A DNA stretch of 64,000 nucleotides from Lujinxingia sediminis. GTDB taxonomy: Bacteria; Myxococcota_A; Bradymonadia; Bradymonadales; Bradymonadaceae. Of this stretch, positions 55,501-63,800 are shown piece by piece. The position numbers and the translations under genes are program-made. Positions within the stretch are counted from its first letter, which is position 1, and the number at the start of each line of letters is the position of its first letter. Location: the NCBI RefSeq assembly GCF_004005565.1, contig NZ_SADD01000001.1:1178001-1242000 (forward strand), in the 5' to 3' direction. The notes under the pieces are model-generated. The model searched no databases. It saw nothing but the letters and a program-made list of their open reading frames with translations, and was not told the origin of the DNA.

Positions 55501-58500
55501 CACCGATGCGGTGGGAAGTTGCCAGCTCGACGCCTCCGGGGCCGGTCCCGAGACGATCTTCGCCATCGACGTGCCTGCGGGCCAACGCCTGGATGTGGAG
55601 GTCGCGTCTGAAAACGCCTTCACCCTGGCCTACCTGATGACCAACTGCGAGGTCGCCGCGAGCTGCAAGGACGGCAGCGGACAGGGCCGCGACCACACGC
55701 TCTCGTACGTCGCCGGCGGCAGTGATGAGCGCATCTTCGTGGTAGTCGACCGGGTGATCGGGGCGCCGAGCTCCTCGGAGTTTGAGCTGACGACCTCGCT
55801 GCAATCCCCGGGCTGCGCGATGGGCCCGGTGGCCTGCATCGACGACGCCACGCTGGGGGTCTGCGATCCTTCAAACTTCTACGAGCCCTACCGCTGTGAG
55901 GGAGGCTGTGCCGCCGGTGTCTGTGGGACACCACGTGGCGACATCTGCCGGGACGCCATCGTGCTGACAGATGGCCAATCGGCCACCGGCACCTGGATGG
56001 GCAGCGACAGCCTCAACCCCACCGAGGGCTGTGACGAGGTGGCCGGCGAGGCCGTGGGGGTGGACACCCTCTACGCCGTCGACCTGCAGGCAGGCGATGT
56101 GTTGCGCGCCGAGCTCGACACAACGGCCACCACCGCCCTGCTCTACCTGGTCGACGACTGCACCGACACCTCGCGGTGTGTGAGCGCGGCGTCTCCCGAC
56201 GATGACGTCTTATACTACGTCGCCGACGATCCCGAGCGCGTCTACCTGGTGGTCGACCGCACGGTGGCAAGCCCGCTCACGCAGAGCTTTGAGCTCAGGG
56301 TGAGTGTGGAGCCGCAGGTGTGCTCGCCAGGCACCCAGACCTGCCGCCCGGATGGCGCGACCCTGGCCTATTGCAATCAGTATGGCACCTACGACGAGTA
56401 CCGCTGCGGGGTGGGCTGCGAGGAGAGCGCCTGCACCTTCCCCACCGGGGAGTCGTGCTGGGAACCTGTGCCCCTGGCCGACGGATCGGTCGCCCGCGGG
56501 GACCTCACAGGCGATAGCGACTTCAATCTCGGGGATAATCCGCCCGCCGCCTGCATCGGAGGTGGGTACAGCCGGGCAACCCCGGGGGCCGACCGCTTCT
56601 GGGAGATAAGCCTTCGCGGCGGCCAGACGATGACCGCGTACTTCGAGAGCCCCTCGGCCGACGCCACCCTCTACGTGCTCGATGATTGCCGCAGCCCGGC
56701 TGGCTGCCGCGCCCGCAGCCAGACCAACGGCCGCCGCGGCGAATTGCGTCTGACGGCGGAGCAGGACGAGACGATCGTGGTGGCGCTGGACCGCACCTCC
56801 ACCTTCCCGAGCGGGAGCGCGCCCTTCACGTTCTATTATACCGTTGAGACCGGCACCTGTGCGAACGGAGCACCAGTGTGCGTGGGCGATGATGTGCTGG
56901 CCTATTGCGACGCGCAGGAGCGTCGCCTGCGGGCCGTCGCCTGCGAAAACGGTTGCAGCGATGGTGCCTGCGCGGTGCCCGGCGGAGATATCTGCCAGGA
57001 CGCGATCCCGATCGGCGCCAACACCACGCTGAGCGGCGACTTCTCGGGCAGCAATCACATCGATCCCCCCGAGGAGCAGGCTGGCCAATGCAACGTCGGA
57101 ACCACCGGAACTTCGGGCGTCGATACGATCTTCGCCATTGAGCTGGAGGCCTCCCAGGTGCTTCGCGCCTCGCTGTCCTCATCGGCCTATGGCGAAACGC
57201 TCTCGGTGCTTGAGAGCTGCGACCCGGGCGCCAACGCCTGCCTGCGCTTTGAGAGCGGATCGGAGCCGAGCCTCGAGTTTGTGGCCCCGAACACCGGCCG
57301 CTACTTCGTGGTGGTCGATCGCACCTCGAGCTCCACCTCCACGCTGAGCTTTGGTCTTGAAGTTGAGGTGCTCGACCCGCAATGCACCCCGGGTCAGGAA
57401 CAATGCTCCGCAGACGCCAGTGCGCTGGAGCGCTGCGGTGCCAATCGTCTCTGGGGAAGCTACCCCTGCTCGGGAGGCTGCCTCAACGACCGCTGTAGCG
57501 CACCCGATGGCGGAAGCTGCGCCGAGGCCATCGCGCTGTCCAGCGGCCAGATTGTGAACGCGTCTTTCGCCGGAACCTCGGCCATCACCCCGGGAAGCGG
57601 TGAGGTGGGCCAGTGCGACTTTGGCTTCAGTCCGGGAGCGGGCCCCGAGGGGGTCTACACCGTGGCGCTGAGCGCTGGCGAGGTGTTGCGAGCCGAGCTC
57701 TCCACCACGCTCACCAGTGCCCTGCTCTATGTGCTCGACGACTGCTACGAGAGCTCAACCTGCCTGAGCAAACTGACCGACGCCGGGCCCGGCACGCTCT
57801 ACTTTCAGGCCCCACACACGGGCAGCTACACGCTGGTCGTCGACAGTCGCTACGCCTCCAGCATCGCTGACTACACCCTGGCAGTGGATGTCCAGTCGCC
57901 CGGAAGCTGCCAGCCCGGCAGCACCGCCTGCGCCGACAACGACCAGAATCTGGCGGTCTGCAACGCGCTGGGCGTCTACGACTACATCCACTGCGACGGG
58001 GGCTGTGTGGAGGGCGCATGCGTCAACCCCACCGGCGATCGCTGCATCGATATGATCGACGCCACCTCCGGCGGCACCTTCAGCGGCGGTTGGGCTGGCA
58101 CCGTCGACATCAGCACGCAGGAGAGTCAGGTGGGGTTCTGCAACTTCGAGAGCCGCCCCCCGCGCGGCCGAGACACCTACTACCGCGTCTCGCTGCAAGC
58201 CGGGGAGGTGTTGCGCGCGAAGATGACCACAACCAACGCCTCCGCCCTGCTCTACCTGCTGGAGAGCTGCGCTCAGATCGAGAGCTGTCTCTTCGCCGAG
58301 CCCAATCCGCGCGATGATGAGCTCTTCTTCGTCGCCCCGGAGGCGATGGAAGCGGTACTTGTGGTCGACACCACCAGCAGCTGGTCGAGCAGCGCAACCT
58401 ACCAGCTGACCATCGCCACCGAGCTTCCCGGCTGCACGTACGGCGCTCGTCAGTGCAGCGCCGACGCAGGCTCGGTGGCGTACTGCAACGCGTTTGGCGT

Positions 58501-60535
58501 CTGGGAGTCTTTTGACTGCGAGGGAAGCTGCCTGGGCGGCTTCTGCGAGCTGCCCTCGGGCGATATCTGCCTGGACGCCATCGCTCTGAGTCCGGGCGAT
58601 GAGTTCACTGGCGAGTTCATCGACTTCAGCCCTCAGATCGACCCGCGCGATGCGGACTGCCTGTACGCGCAGCCCGCCGGCGGCGCCGGTCGCGACGCGG
58701 TCTTCGCGCTGAACCTGAGCGCCGGCGACATCCTGGAGGCCAGCGTCGTCAGCCCGGTGAGCGGCCTGAGCCTCTACCTGCTCAACGACTGCCAGCAATC
58801 CGTCGATGAGGCCTGCGTCGTCGGGCGCACGCGCACCTCCCGCGAGTCCTTCACCATCGTGGAGAGCGGCGTCTACCATCTGGTCGTCGATACGCCCAAT
58901 ACCTGGTCGAGCGGCGCGTTCACGCTTCGCACCCGGATCGTCAGTGGAGGTGGCATCTGCCAGCCCGGCCAGCCCTACTGCCAGCCCGACGGCCAGACCC
59001 TGGCCCGATGCAACGACCACGGCACCCAGATCGACGCGCTGGTGACCTGTGAGTACGGCTGCGACCGCGATCGCTGCGCCCCACCGCCCGCCGCAGAGCT
59101 CAACGACACCTGCGAGGCGGCCATGGTCATCGAGCGCTCCCAACGCGTCAGCGACACCCTCACGCGTTTTAGCAACGACCTCACCTTGCCCTCGTCGAGT
59201 TGCATCGGCGTAAATAGCTACGGCGCCGACGCCTTCTACGCGATTCCCCTGGAGGCCGGTGAGGTCTTGAGGGTCGCGATGAACGTGGCCAGTGGCTCGG
59301 CGATGCTCTACCTCTTTGAGGAGTGCGCCAACGCCGAGGCCTCCTGCCAGTCGGGCAGCCCGATGGGCACGCAAAACACCGTCGAATACGCCGCCGAGAG
59401 CGCGCGCACCGTCTACGTCGGGGTTGATACGACCTTCTACTCCTCGGTGCTCTACACCCTGGATTTCGAGATCGGGCAGGCTGAATGTGTGCCCGGCCAG
59501 AACGTCTGCGAAAACGGAGACACCCTCAAAATCTGCGATGGGCTCGGACGGTTCGATACGCAATCCTGCTACTTCGGCTGCGCGTCGGGGGCCTGCCTGC
59601 CGCCTCCCAATGACACCTGCGCCCAGGCCATGGACGCGACCGCGGGCATCAGTTTTGAGGCGGATCTCAGCGCGTATACGCCACTTTACTCTCCGCAGGC
59701 CGCATCGAGCTGCACCGGCAGCGAAGAGCTCGGTCCGGAGGCGGTCTTCTCGGTGGATGCCCTGGCCTATGAGCGCATCATCGTGGCGATGCTCTCCGAT
59801 CAGGCGGACCGCTCGCTGTGGATCAGCCGGGGCTGCGCGGTCGAAGGCGACGGGGGCGGTGAGTGTGTTGCCGGCGTGCGCGGCTCGGTCGCTGGCGAGG
59901 TCCAGGTCATTGAGTTCCTGGCAAGGGATGCCGGCCGATACTACATCTACGCCGACGCCGGCGCTCCGGCTGCCACTGGCGAGTTTAGCGTGGATATCTG
60001 GGTGGAGAGCCCGCAGTGCCAGCCGGGTTCGACGACCTGCGTCGACCCGCAGACCCTGGGCGTCTGCAACGAGGAGCGCAGCGGCTTTATCGACTACCCC
60101 TGCGATGGCGGATGCCTTGATGGCGCCTGCACCTTGCCGCGCGGTGATATCTGCAATGACGTGATCGCTCTGGCCACCTCCGGCACCACCACCGGCGATC
60201 TGGCCTCTCTGACCAACTCCCTCAACCTCGCCTACCCCAGCTGCACCGGCTTCGACACCCCCGGCCCCGAGGCCCTCTTTGAGCTGACGTTGGACGCTGG
60301 CGAGCGCATCGACGCCGTCGTCCGAAACATCGAGGGCGCTCAGGCCGACCTCGCGCTCTATATGCTTGAGCGATGCGGAGACGCCGAAAGTTGCCTGGCC
60401 GGACAAGACGCCTTCGGCCCCGTCGACGAGACCCTGAGCTTCACTGCGCCTGAGAGCGCTTCCTACATCCTGGTCGTCGACAGCTACGACGCAGAACTCG
60501 CCGGACGCTTCGAGTTGGAGGTTCTTATCTTTTAA
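52598..60535 (+). CDS. Giant cysteine-rich modular lipoprotein, 14 PPC-like beta domains
   Basis: A 2645-residue surface lipoprotein. The signal sequence ends in FVAC (Cys19) with glycines after the cysteine, so outer-membrane sorting is expected. Residues about 22-275 are a head of EGF-like cysteine units (repeating VxCxRGxC...CV pattern). At about 277 the first beta-sandwich starts with DSYEPNDLASEA, typical of pre-peptidase C-terminal (PPC) domains. A second PPC-like domain follows, and then twelve units with a period near 175 residues. Each unit is a short cysteine module (CxPGxxxC, a single C, CxGGC, C) plus a PPC-like domain starting GDxCxDAI. A weak AAGG site precedes the ATG. No enzyme domain or C-terminal anchor is visible. 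Adhesion or prey/host contact is only a guess. Confidence 0.88.
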   Translation: MRVSRLFVSLVVWMGFVACGGEEPRLECSDSAPCERGACSSENVCENAPSCAQPEDCLAGFNCIDGACTDAEAGLCEGVSCARGICNPASGQCVNDVACSSLNEATACLAEHLCVEGGCVSEAGFCADLGCGRGTCSVEERACVNAERCDGDDARCLAGFYCADDATCQPNVCDEHGVTCGRGVCEPSSGECVSAEVCRGQSECLDGLWCVEGSCEAPEDACRSCQGNQSCDVDGPTTTVLCRENVLGCERSVDCLDGRVCRSGQCAAVDMVSCRQDSYEPNDLASEATDLNAALSGDGELWASVCEGDVDHFTYNVQGQGLIRGVAIVELRLATEDLGAGRLDVRLFAPGGEEVAGGQSDAQGVVRLEKEVRAFELGVYTVEVRPAPDAPTSGLRYSLFGRFVEERTAAFCAGAETIEPGIHPGDTTDATQGIEAGACLDASSPARAYRFVLERPGRVSLSLRSNSSSALGLVLREGCDRPSGVLACALAEEVVAGEALEMTLREGVYHAIVQGETATERGAYDLTLAIRDLSCTPGQSRCVGDEQAEVCLEDGTAFAPQSCEQGCSAQTGSCVVREGDRCSAAIDATGGFEGGVSWRELSPDYDPGSASCLPANTESRSTSQADAVYRVTLGPGQAVEGWLSSNIANTALYIMENCLQPATSCLAGADSRQPERNGRFEQSVVYTNASAVERTVFVVADSGEAQIAEEAPLRVLAGDVICEPGTTRCDGDALQVCSPAGVAYLSERSCPFGCQEAASPDELHRCTPVQNDVCKGAVALRDGEVFEAHIDDYAGHAGGEGCDDALAGPGALFYVDVLAEEVLDLHLDAQFEAAIELATRCDDFAGSCTASQLNAMPGDQELRVVAPSSGRYFIRVGAQQAAAAGAFTLSAAVLSPSCTPGELLGCISATELGYCDGFGQPQSYTCTGGCDQGACAEPSGDICADARVIAVGERVTGDFRGINALDLGTDAVGSCQLDASGAGPETIFAIDVPAGQRLDVEVASENAFTLAYLMTNCEVAASCKDGSGQGRDHTLSYVAGGSDERIFVVVDRVIGAPSSSEFELTTSLQSPGCAMGPVACIDDATLGVCDPSNFYEPYRCEGGCAAGVCGTPRGDICRDAIVLTDGQSATGTWMGSDSLNPTEGCDEVAGEAVGVDTLYAVDLQAGDVLRAELDTTATTALLYLVDDCTDTSRCVSAASPDDDVLYYVADDPERVYLVVDRTVASPLTQSFELRVSVEPQVCSPGTQTCRPDGATLAYCNQYGTYDEYRCGVGCEESACTFPTGESCWEPVPLADGSVARGDLTGDSDFNLGDNPPAACIGGGYSRATPGADRFWEISLRGGQTMTAYFESPSADATLYVLDDCRSPAGCRARSQTNGRRGELRLTAEQDETIVVALDRTSTFPSGSAPFTFYYTVETGTCANGAPVCVGDDVLAYCDAQERRLRAVACENGCSDGACAVPGGDICQDAIPIGANTTLSGDFSGSNHIDPPEEQAGQCNVGTTGTSGVDTIFAIELEASQVLRASLSSSAYGETLSVLESCDPGANACLRFESGSEPSLEFVAPNTGRYFVVVDRTSSSTSTLSFGLEVEVLDPQCTPGQEQCSADASALERCGANRLWGSYPCSGGCLNDRCSAPDGGSCAEAIALSSGQIVNASFAGTSAITPGSGEVGQCDFGFSPGAGPEGVYTVALSAGEVLRAELSTTLTSALLYVLDDCYESSTCLSKLTDAGPGTLYFQAPHTGSYTLVVDSRYASSIADYTLAVDVQSPGSCQPGSTACADNDQNLAVCNALGVYDYIHCDGGCVEGACVNPTGDRCIDMIDATSGGTFSGGWAGTVDISTQESQVGFCNFESRPPRGRDTYYRVSLQAGEVLRAKMTTTNASALLYLLESCAQIESCLFAEPNPRDDELFFVAPEAMEAVLVVDTTSSWSSSATYQLTIATELPGCTYGARQCSADAGSVAYCNAFGVWESFDCEGSCLGGFCELPSGDICLDAIALSPGDEFTGEFIDFSPQIDPRDADCLYAQPAGGAGRDAVFALNLSAGDILEASVVSPVSGLSLYLLNDCQQSVDEACVVGRTRTSRESFTIVESGVYHLVVDTPNTWSSGAFTLRTRIVSGGGICQPGQPYCQPDGQTLARCNDHGTQIDALVTCEYGCDRDRCAPPPAAELNDTCEAAMVIERSQRVSDTLTRFSNDLTLPSSSCIGVNSYGADAFYAIPLEAGEVLRVAMNVASGSAMLYLFEECANAEASCQSGSPMGTQNTVEYAAESARTVYVGVDTTFYSSVLYTLDFEIGQAECVPGQNVCENGDTLKICDGLGRFDTQSCYFGCASGACLPPPNDTCAQAMDATAGISFEADLSAYTPLYSPQAASSCTGSEELGPEAVFSVDALAYERIIVAMLSDQADRSLWISRGCAVEGDGGGECVAGVRGSVAGEVQVIEFLARDAGRYYIYADAGAPAATGEFSVDIWVESPQCQPGSTTCVDPQTLGVCNEERSGFIDYPCDGGCLDGACTLPRGDICNDVIALATSGTTTGDLASLTNSLNLAYPSCTGFDTPGPEALFELTLDAGERIDAVVRNIEGAQADLALYMLERCGDAESCLAGQDAFGPVDETLSFTAPESASYILVVDSYDAELAGRFELEVLIF
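54199..60535 (+). repeat. Twelve tandem cysteine-module/PPC protein repeats within one gene
   Basis: The module start (CxPG or its variants CAMG, CANG, CTYG) recurs at about 54200, 54760, 55290, 55812, 56320, 56852, 57381, 57904, 58430, 58957, 59485 and 60017. Spacings are about 510-560 bases. The sequence between copies has diverged, so this is a protein-level rather than recent DNA-level repeat. Confidence 0.8.
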
Positions 60536-60564
60536 TCGATCACACGTTTTTCCAATGGTCTTCA

Positions 60565-60597
60565 TGCGCCGGCGATCCTTCGCCGGCGCATTTTTTT
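60565..60597 (+). terminator. Intrinsic terminator after the giant lipoprotein gene
   Basis: TGCGCCGGCGA (60565-60575) pairs with TCGCCGGCGCA (60580-60590), with a 4-base loop and seven Ts. Confidence 0.9.
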
Positions 60598-60708
60598 GGC
60601 CTGAATTCACACAACGTCACACCTCTCCAACCCGTCGCTTCACCGCCCCCGCGTTGGGTGAAGTGGCAGAGCTCTCTCTCGGTCCGGCGATTGCGCTATT
60701 TCTGTAAA

Positions 60709-60737
60709 ATTGCAGTCATCCTGCAATGCTCTTGACA
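60709..60737 (+). promoter_or_regulatory. Inverted repeat next to a -35-like hexamer
   Basis: ATTGCAG (60709-60715) and CTGCAAT (60721-60727) form a 7+7 inverted repeat, followed by TTGACA (60732-60737). A matching -10 at 16-18 bases is poor, so the start site is uncertain. It is likely the control region of the gene at 60886. Confidence 0.35.
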
Positions 60738-60885
60738 GGGATATTCAATTTCCCCATCGTACTCGATGCGACATATTCCCGCTAACATAGCGAAAGTTAA
60801 GTGTTTCACAGGCTCACTGGCGAGCAATCTCGACATTGCTCCCCATTATGTGGTCACAGGCGCACCCTAGACGTGAGGAGTCATC

Positions 60886-63800
60886 ATGCAGCGGCCCCCC
60901 CTTCGAAACTGGACCCCGGATGCGCAGGATCTGCGCCGGTGGTTCACGATCGTGATGTTGAGCAGTTTGACGCTCTTTGCGGCGGCCTGCGGCCCCGATG
61001 ACGATCCTCCGGTGACCAACCTCTGCGAAGACGTGACCTGTGAGCGGGGCGTCTGCGAGGCCGGGGAGTGTGTCAACGCCGGCGAATGCGCCATCGACGA
61101 AGACTGCGTCGATGGCTTTTTCTGTGGCGACGACAGCGTCTGCCAGGAAGCCAGCTGCGAGGACGTGACCTGCGATCGCGGTCAGTGCTCCGAGGCCACC
61201 GGCCGCTGCGAAAACGCCCCGGCCTGTGCCATCTCCACCCAGGGAGAAGACTGCCTTGAGGGCTTCGTCTGCGCCGAAAACATCTGCATCACCGAAGAAG
61301 CCTTCTGCGACGAACTCGCCTGTGACGATGGCCGCGGGGTCTGCTCGGTCGATGAGCGCGCCTGCGTGAACGCCGAGAACTGTGAAGGCTCCGACCAGAA
61401 GTGCGCCGACGGGTTCTTCTGCGCCGCCGACAACACCTGCCAGGCCAACCTCTGTGATGACAACGACGAGTGTGCCCGCGGCGTCTGTGACCCCGCCAGC
61501 GGCCAATGCGTCGACCCGGAAGTCTGCGCCGAGATCAATGACTGCACCGACGGCTCCTACTGCGTGGCGGGCAGCTGCCAGCCCGAAGCCGACGCCTGTG
61601 CTGCCTGCGAAGGCAACCAGATCTGCAACTACGACGCTGACGCGCTCAGCGTGAGCTGCGAAGAGAACCCGGCCGGCTGCTCCAGCGCCTTTGACTGCGC
61701 CGGTGACCGCGCCTGCCAGGGCGGCGTCTGTGTCGACCCGGTGGCCTGCGTGCCCGACGCCTTTGAGCCGAACGACGACGCCGCCAGCGCCACCGAGCTG
61801 GCCCAGACCGAAGAGGGTATGACCTCCGCCGGCATCTGCCCGGCCGATGTCGACGTCTTTACCTTCAACACCCTGGGACGCGGCCTCGTGCGTGGCACGC
61901 TCGTGGTGGATGTGCGCACCGTCTCCGAAGATCGCGGCCTGGGCCAGCTCGAAGTCGCCATCTTCGGCGTCGACGGCGCTGAGCTCAGCCGCCAGACCAC
62001 CAATGAGGTCGGCGTGGCCTCCTTCGCTCGCCTGCGCAACGCCGCCCAGATGGGCGTGCACCGCATCGAAGTTCGCGACGCCGGCGAGGTCCGCGATCCG
62101 GGTGTTCGCTACGAGATCGTGGCCGATGTGGTGCCCGAAGCCGTCGCCAACGTCTGCGCGGCCGCCGTCCTGCTCGAAGACGGCGACACCGCCAGCGGCG
62201 ACACCTCCGACAGCACCAGCTTCCAGATCCAGCCCAGCTGCGCCGAAGACGGCAGCACCGCTGGCGAGCGCGTCTTCACCTTCGAGGTCGAAGAGCGCAG
62301 CCGCGTCGAGCTCAACCTTCGCCCCTCCTCCGAGGTCGAACTGACCCTCTCGCTGCGCACAACCTGCGAGTCCGCGTTCAGCGAGCAGGCCTGCCAGTTC
62401 ACCCCCGGCGCCGGCGTCATCCAGCGCATCCGCCAGACGCTCGCCCCCGGCACCTACTTCGCCGTGGTCAAGGGCCCGGCCAACAACACCGGCGGCAACT
62501 TCAACATCGACCTGAGCATCGACCCGCTCATCTGCTCCCCCGGCGTCGCTGTCTGCCTGACCGAAGGCGTCTCCCGGGTGTGCAACGCCCAGGGCACCGG
62601 CTTTGAAGAAGAAACCTGCCTCGACGGCTGTGTGGCCGAGAGCGGTCTGTGCGAGCGTCCCGACGGCGACACCTGCCTCAACCCCATCGACGCCTCCGGC
62701 GACTTCTCCGGCATCATTGACTGGGGTGTCTACGAGGACGAAGTCAGCCTGGATGGCGGCGATGTCCAGGCCGGCGAGAGCTGCCTCAGTGTCTCGGAGA
62801 GCTCGCGCACCTTTGGTCCGGAGGTCGTCTACTCGGTGACCCTCCCGGCCGGGCACGCGCTGCAGGCCAACCTCATCACCACCAGCGACCACGCCGCCCT
62901 GCTCGTCCTCGACGACTGCGCCGACGCCGACCTGAGCTGCCTTGAGGCCCAGACCACCGCCACCGAGCTTTTCGACGGCCGTTTTGAGCAAGAGCTGGTC
63001 TACACCAACGAGACCACCGGCCCTCAGAACCTGCTGGTCGTCGCCTCGTCGTCGACCACGCCCACCGGCGATGCGGAGATTCGCATCACCTCGGGTGAGG
63101 TTGTGTGCACGCCTGAAGCCACCGCATGTGATGGCGACGCATTTATGCGCTGCAACGCTTCCGGCACCCAACTGGAAACCGTGCGCGAATGCAACTTCGG
63201 CTGCAACCCGGACGCCCTCCTCAAGGAAGCCACCGAAACCGAACCCGAAGAACGTGGTCCCGCCTGCAACCTGGGCACCAACCAGGTCTGCCGCAACGCC
63301 ATCGACATTCTCAATGAAGGCGGCAGCTTCCAGGGCGAGATTCTCGACTACACCAACGACCTCGACCCGGACAGCAGCGCCAACCCCAAAGGCTGCACCG
63401 GCGGGCGAGCTCGAGGTGGCGACGCGACCTTCTTTGTGGACGCCTCCGCCGGTGATGTGATCACCGCGCAACTCAGCACGGAGTTCGACGCCGCGTTGTG
63501 GATCACCACCGATTGCAGCCGCGCCGCCGAGCGTTGCCTCGCTGGCACCGACTCCGGCGTTGCGGTTGACGAGTTCATTCAGCTCACCGTCCCCCGAGAT
63601 GGCCGCTACTTCATCATCGTCGATTCCGATGAAGACCAGGCCGGCACCTTCGAACTCGACGTTTCCCTGGCCCTGCCCACCTGCACCCCTGGCACCCTTC
63701 TGGGCTGCGTCGACACCGACACCCTGGCCTACTGCGGCCCCGAAGGCGCCCCGGCCAACTTCGAATGCGCCGGGGGTTGCACCGGCTCCACCTGCAACTC

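Larger units (their letters stand above)
60536..60885. other. Intergenic region between the tandem giant lipoprotein genes
   Basis: A 350-base gap holding a terminator (60565-60597) and an AT-richer second half with an inverted repeat and a TTGACA. No coding frame is credible here. Confidence 0.6.

Noticed and set aside
57755-60610. Very long minus-strand open frame (about 950 codons) opposite the giant lipoprotein gene
   Set aside because: It is exactly antisense to a clearly coding, repeat-structured protein. Its translation has no family motif or repeats of its own. Such shadows are expected in GC-rich genes.
60814-63471. Minus-strand open frame of about 885 codons opposite the second giant lipoprotein
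   Set aside because: The plus strand carries the lipobox, ribosome site and PPC pattern. The minus translation is a valine/glycine-rich shadow.
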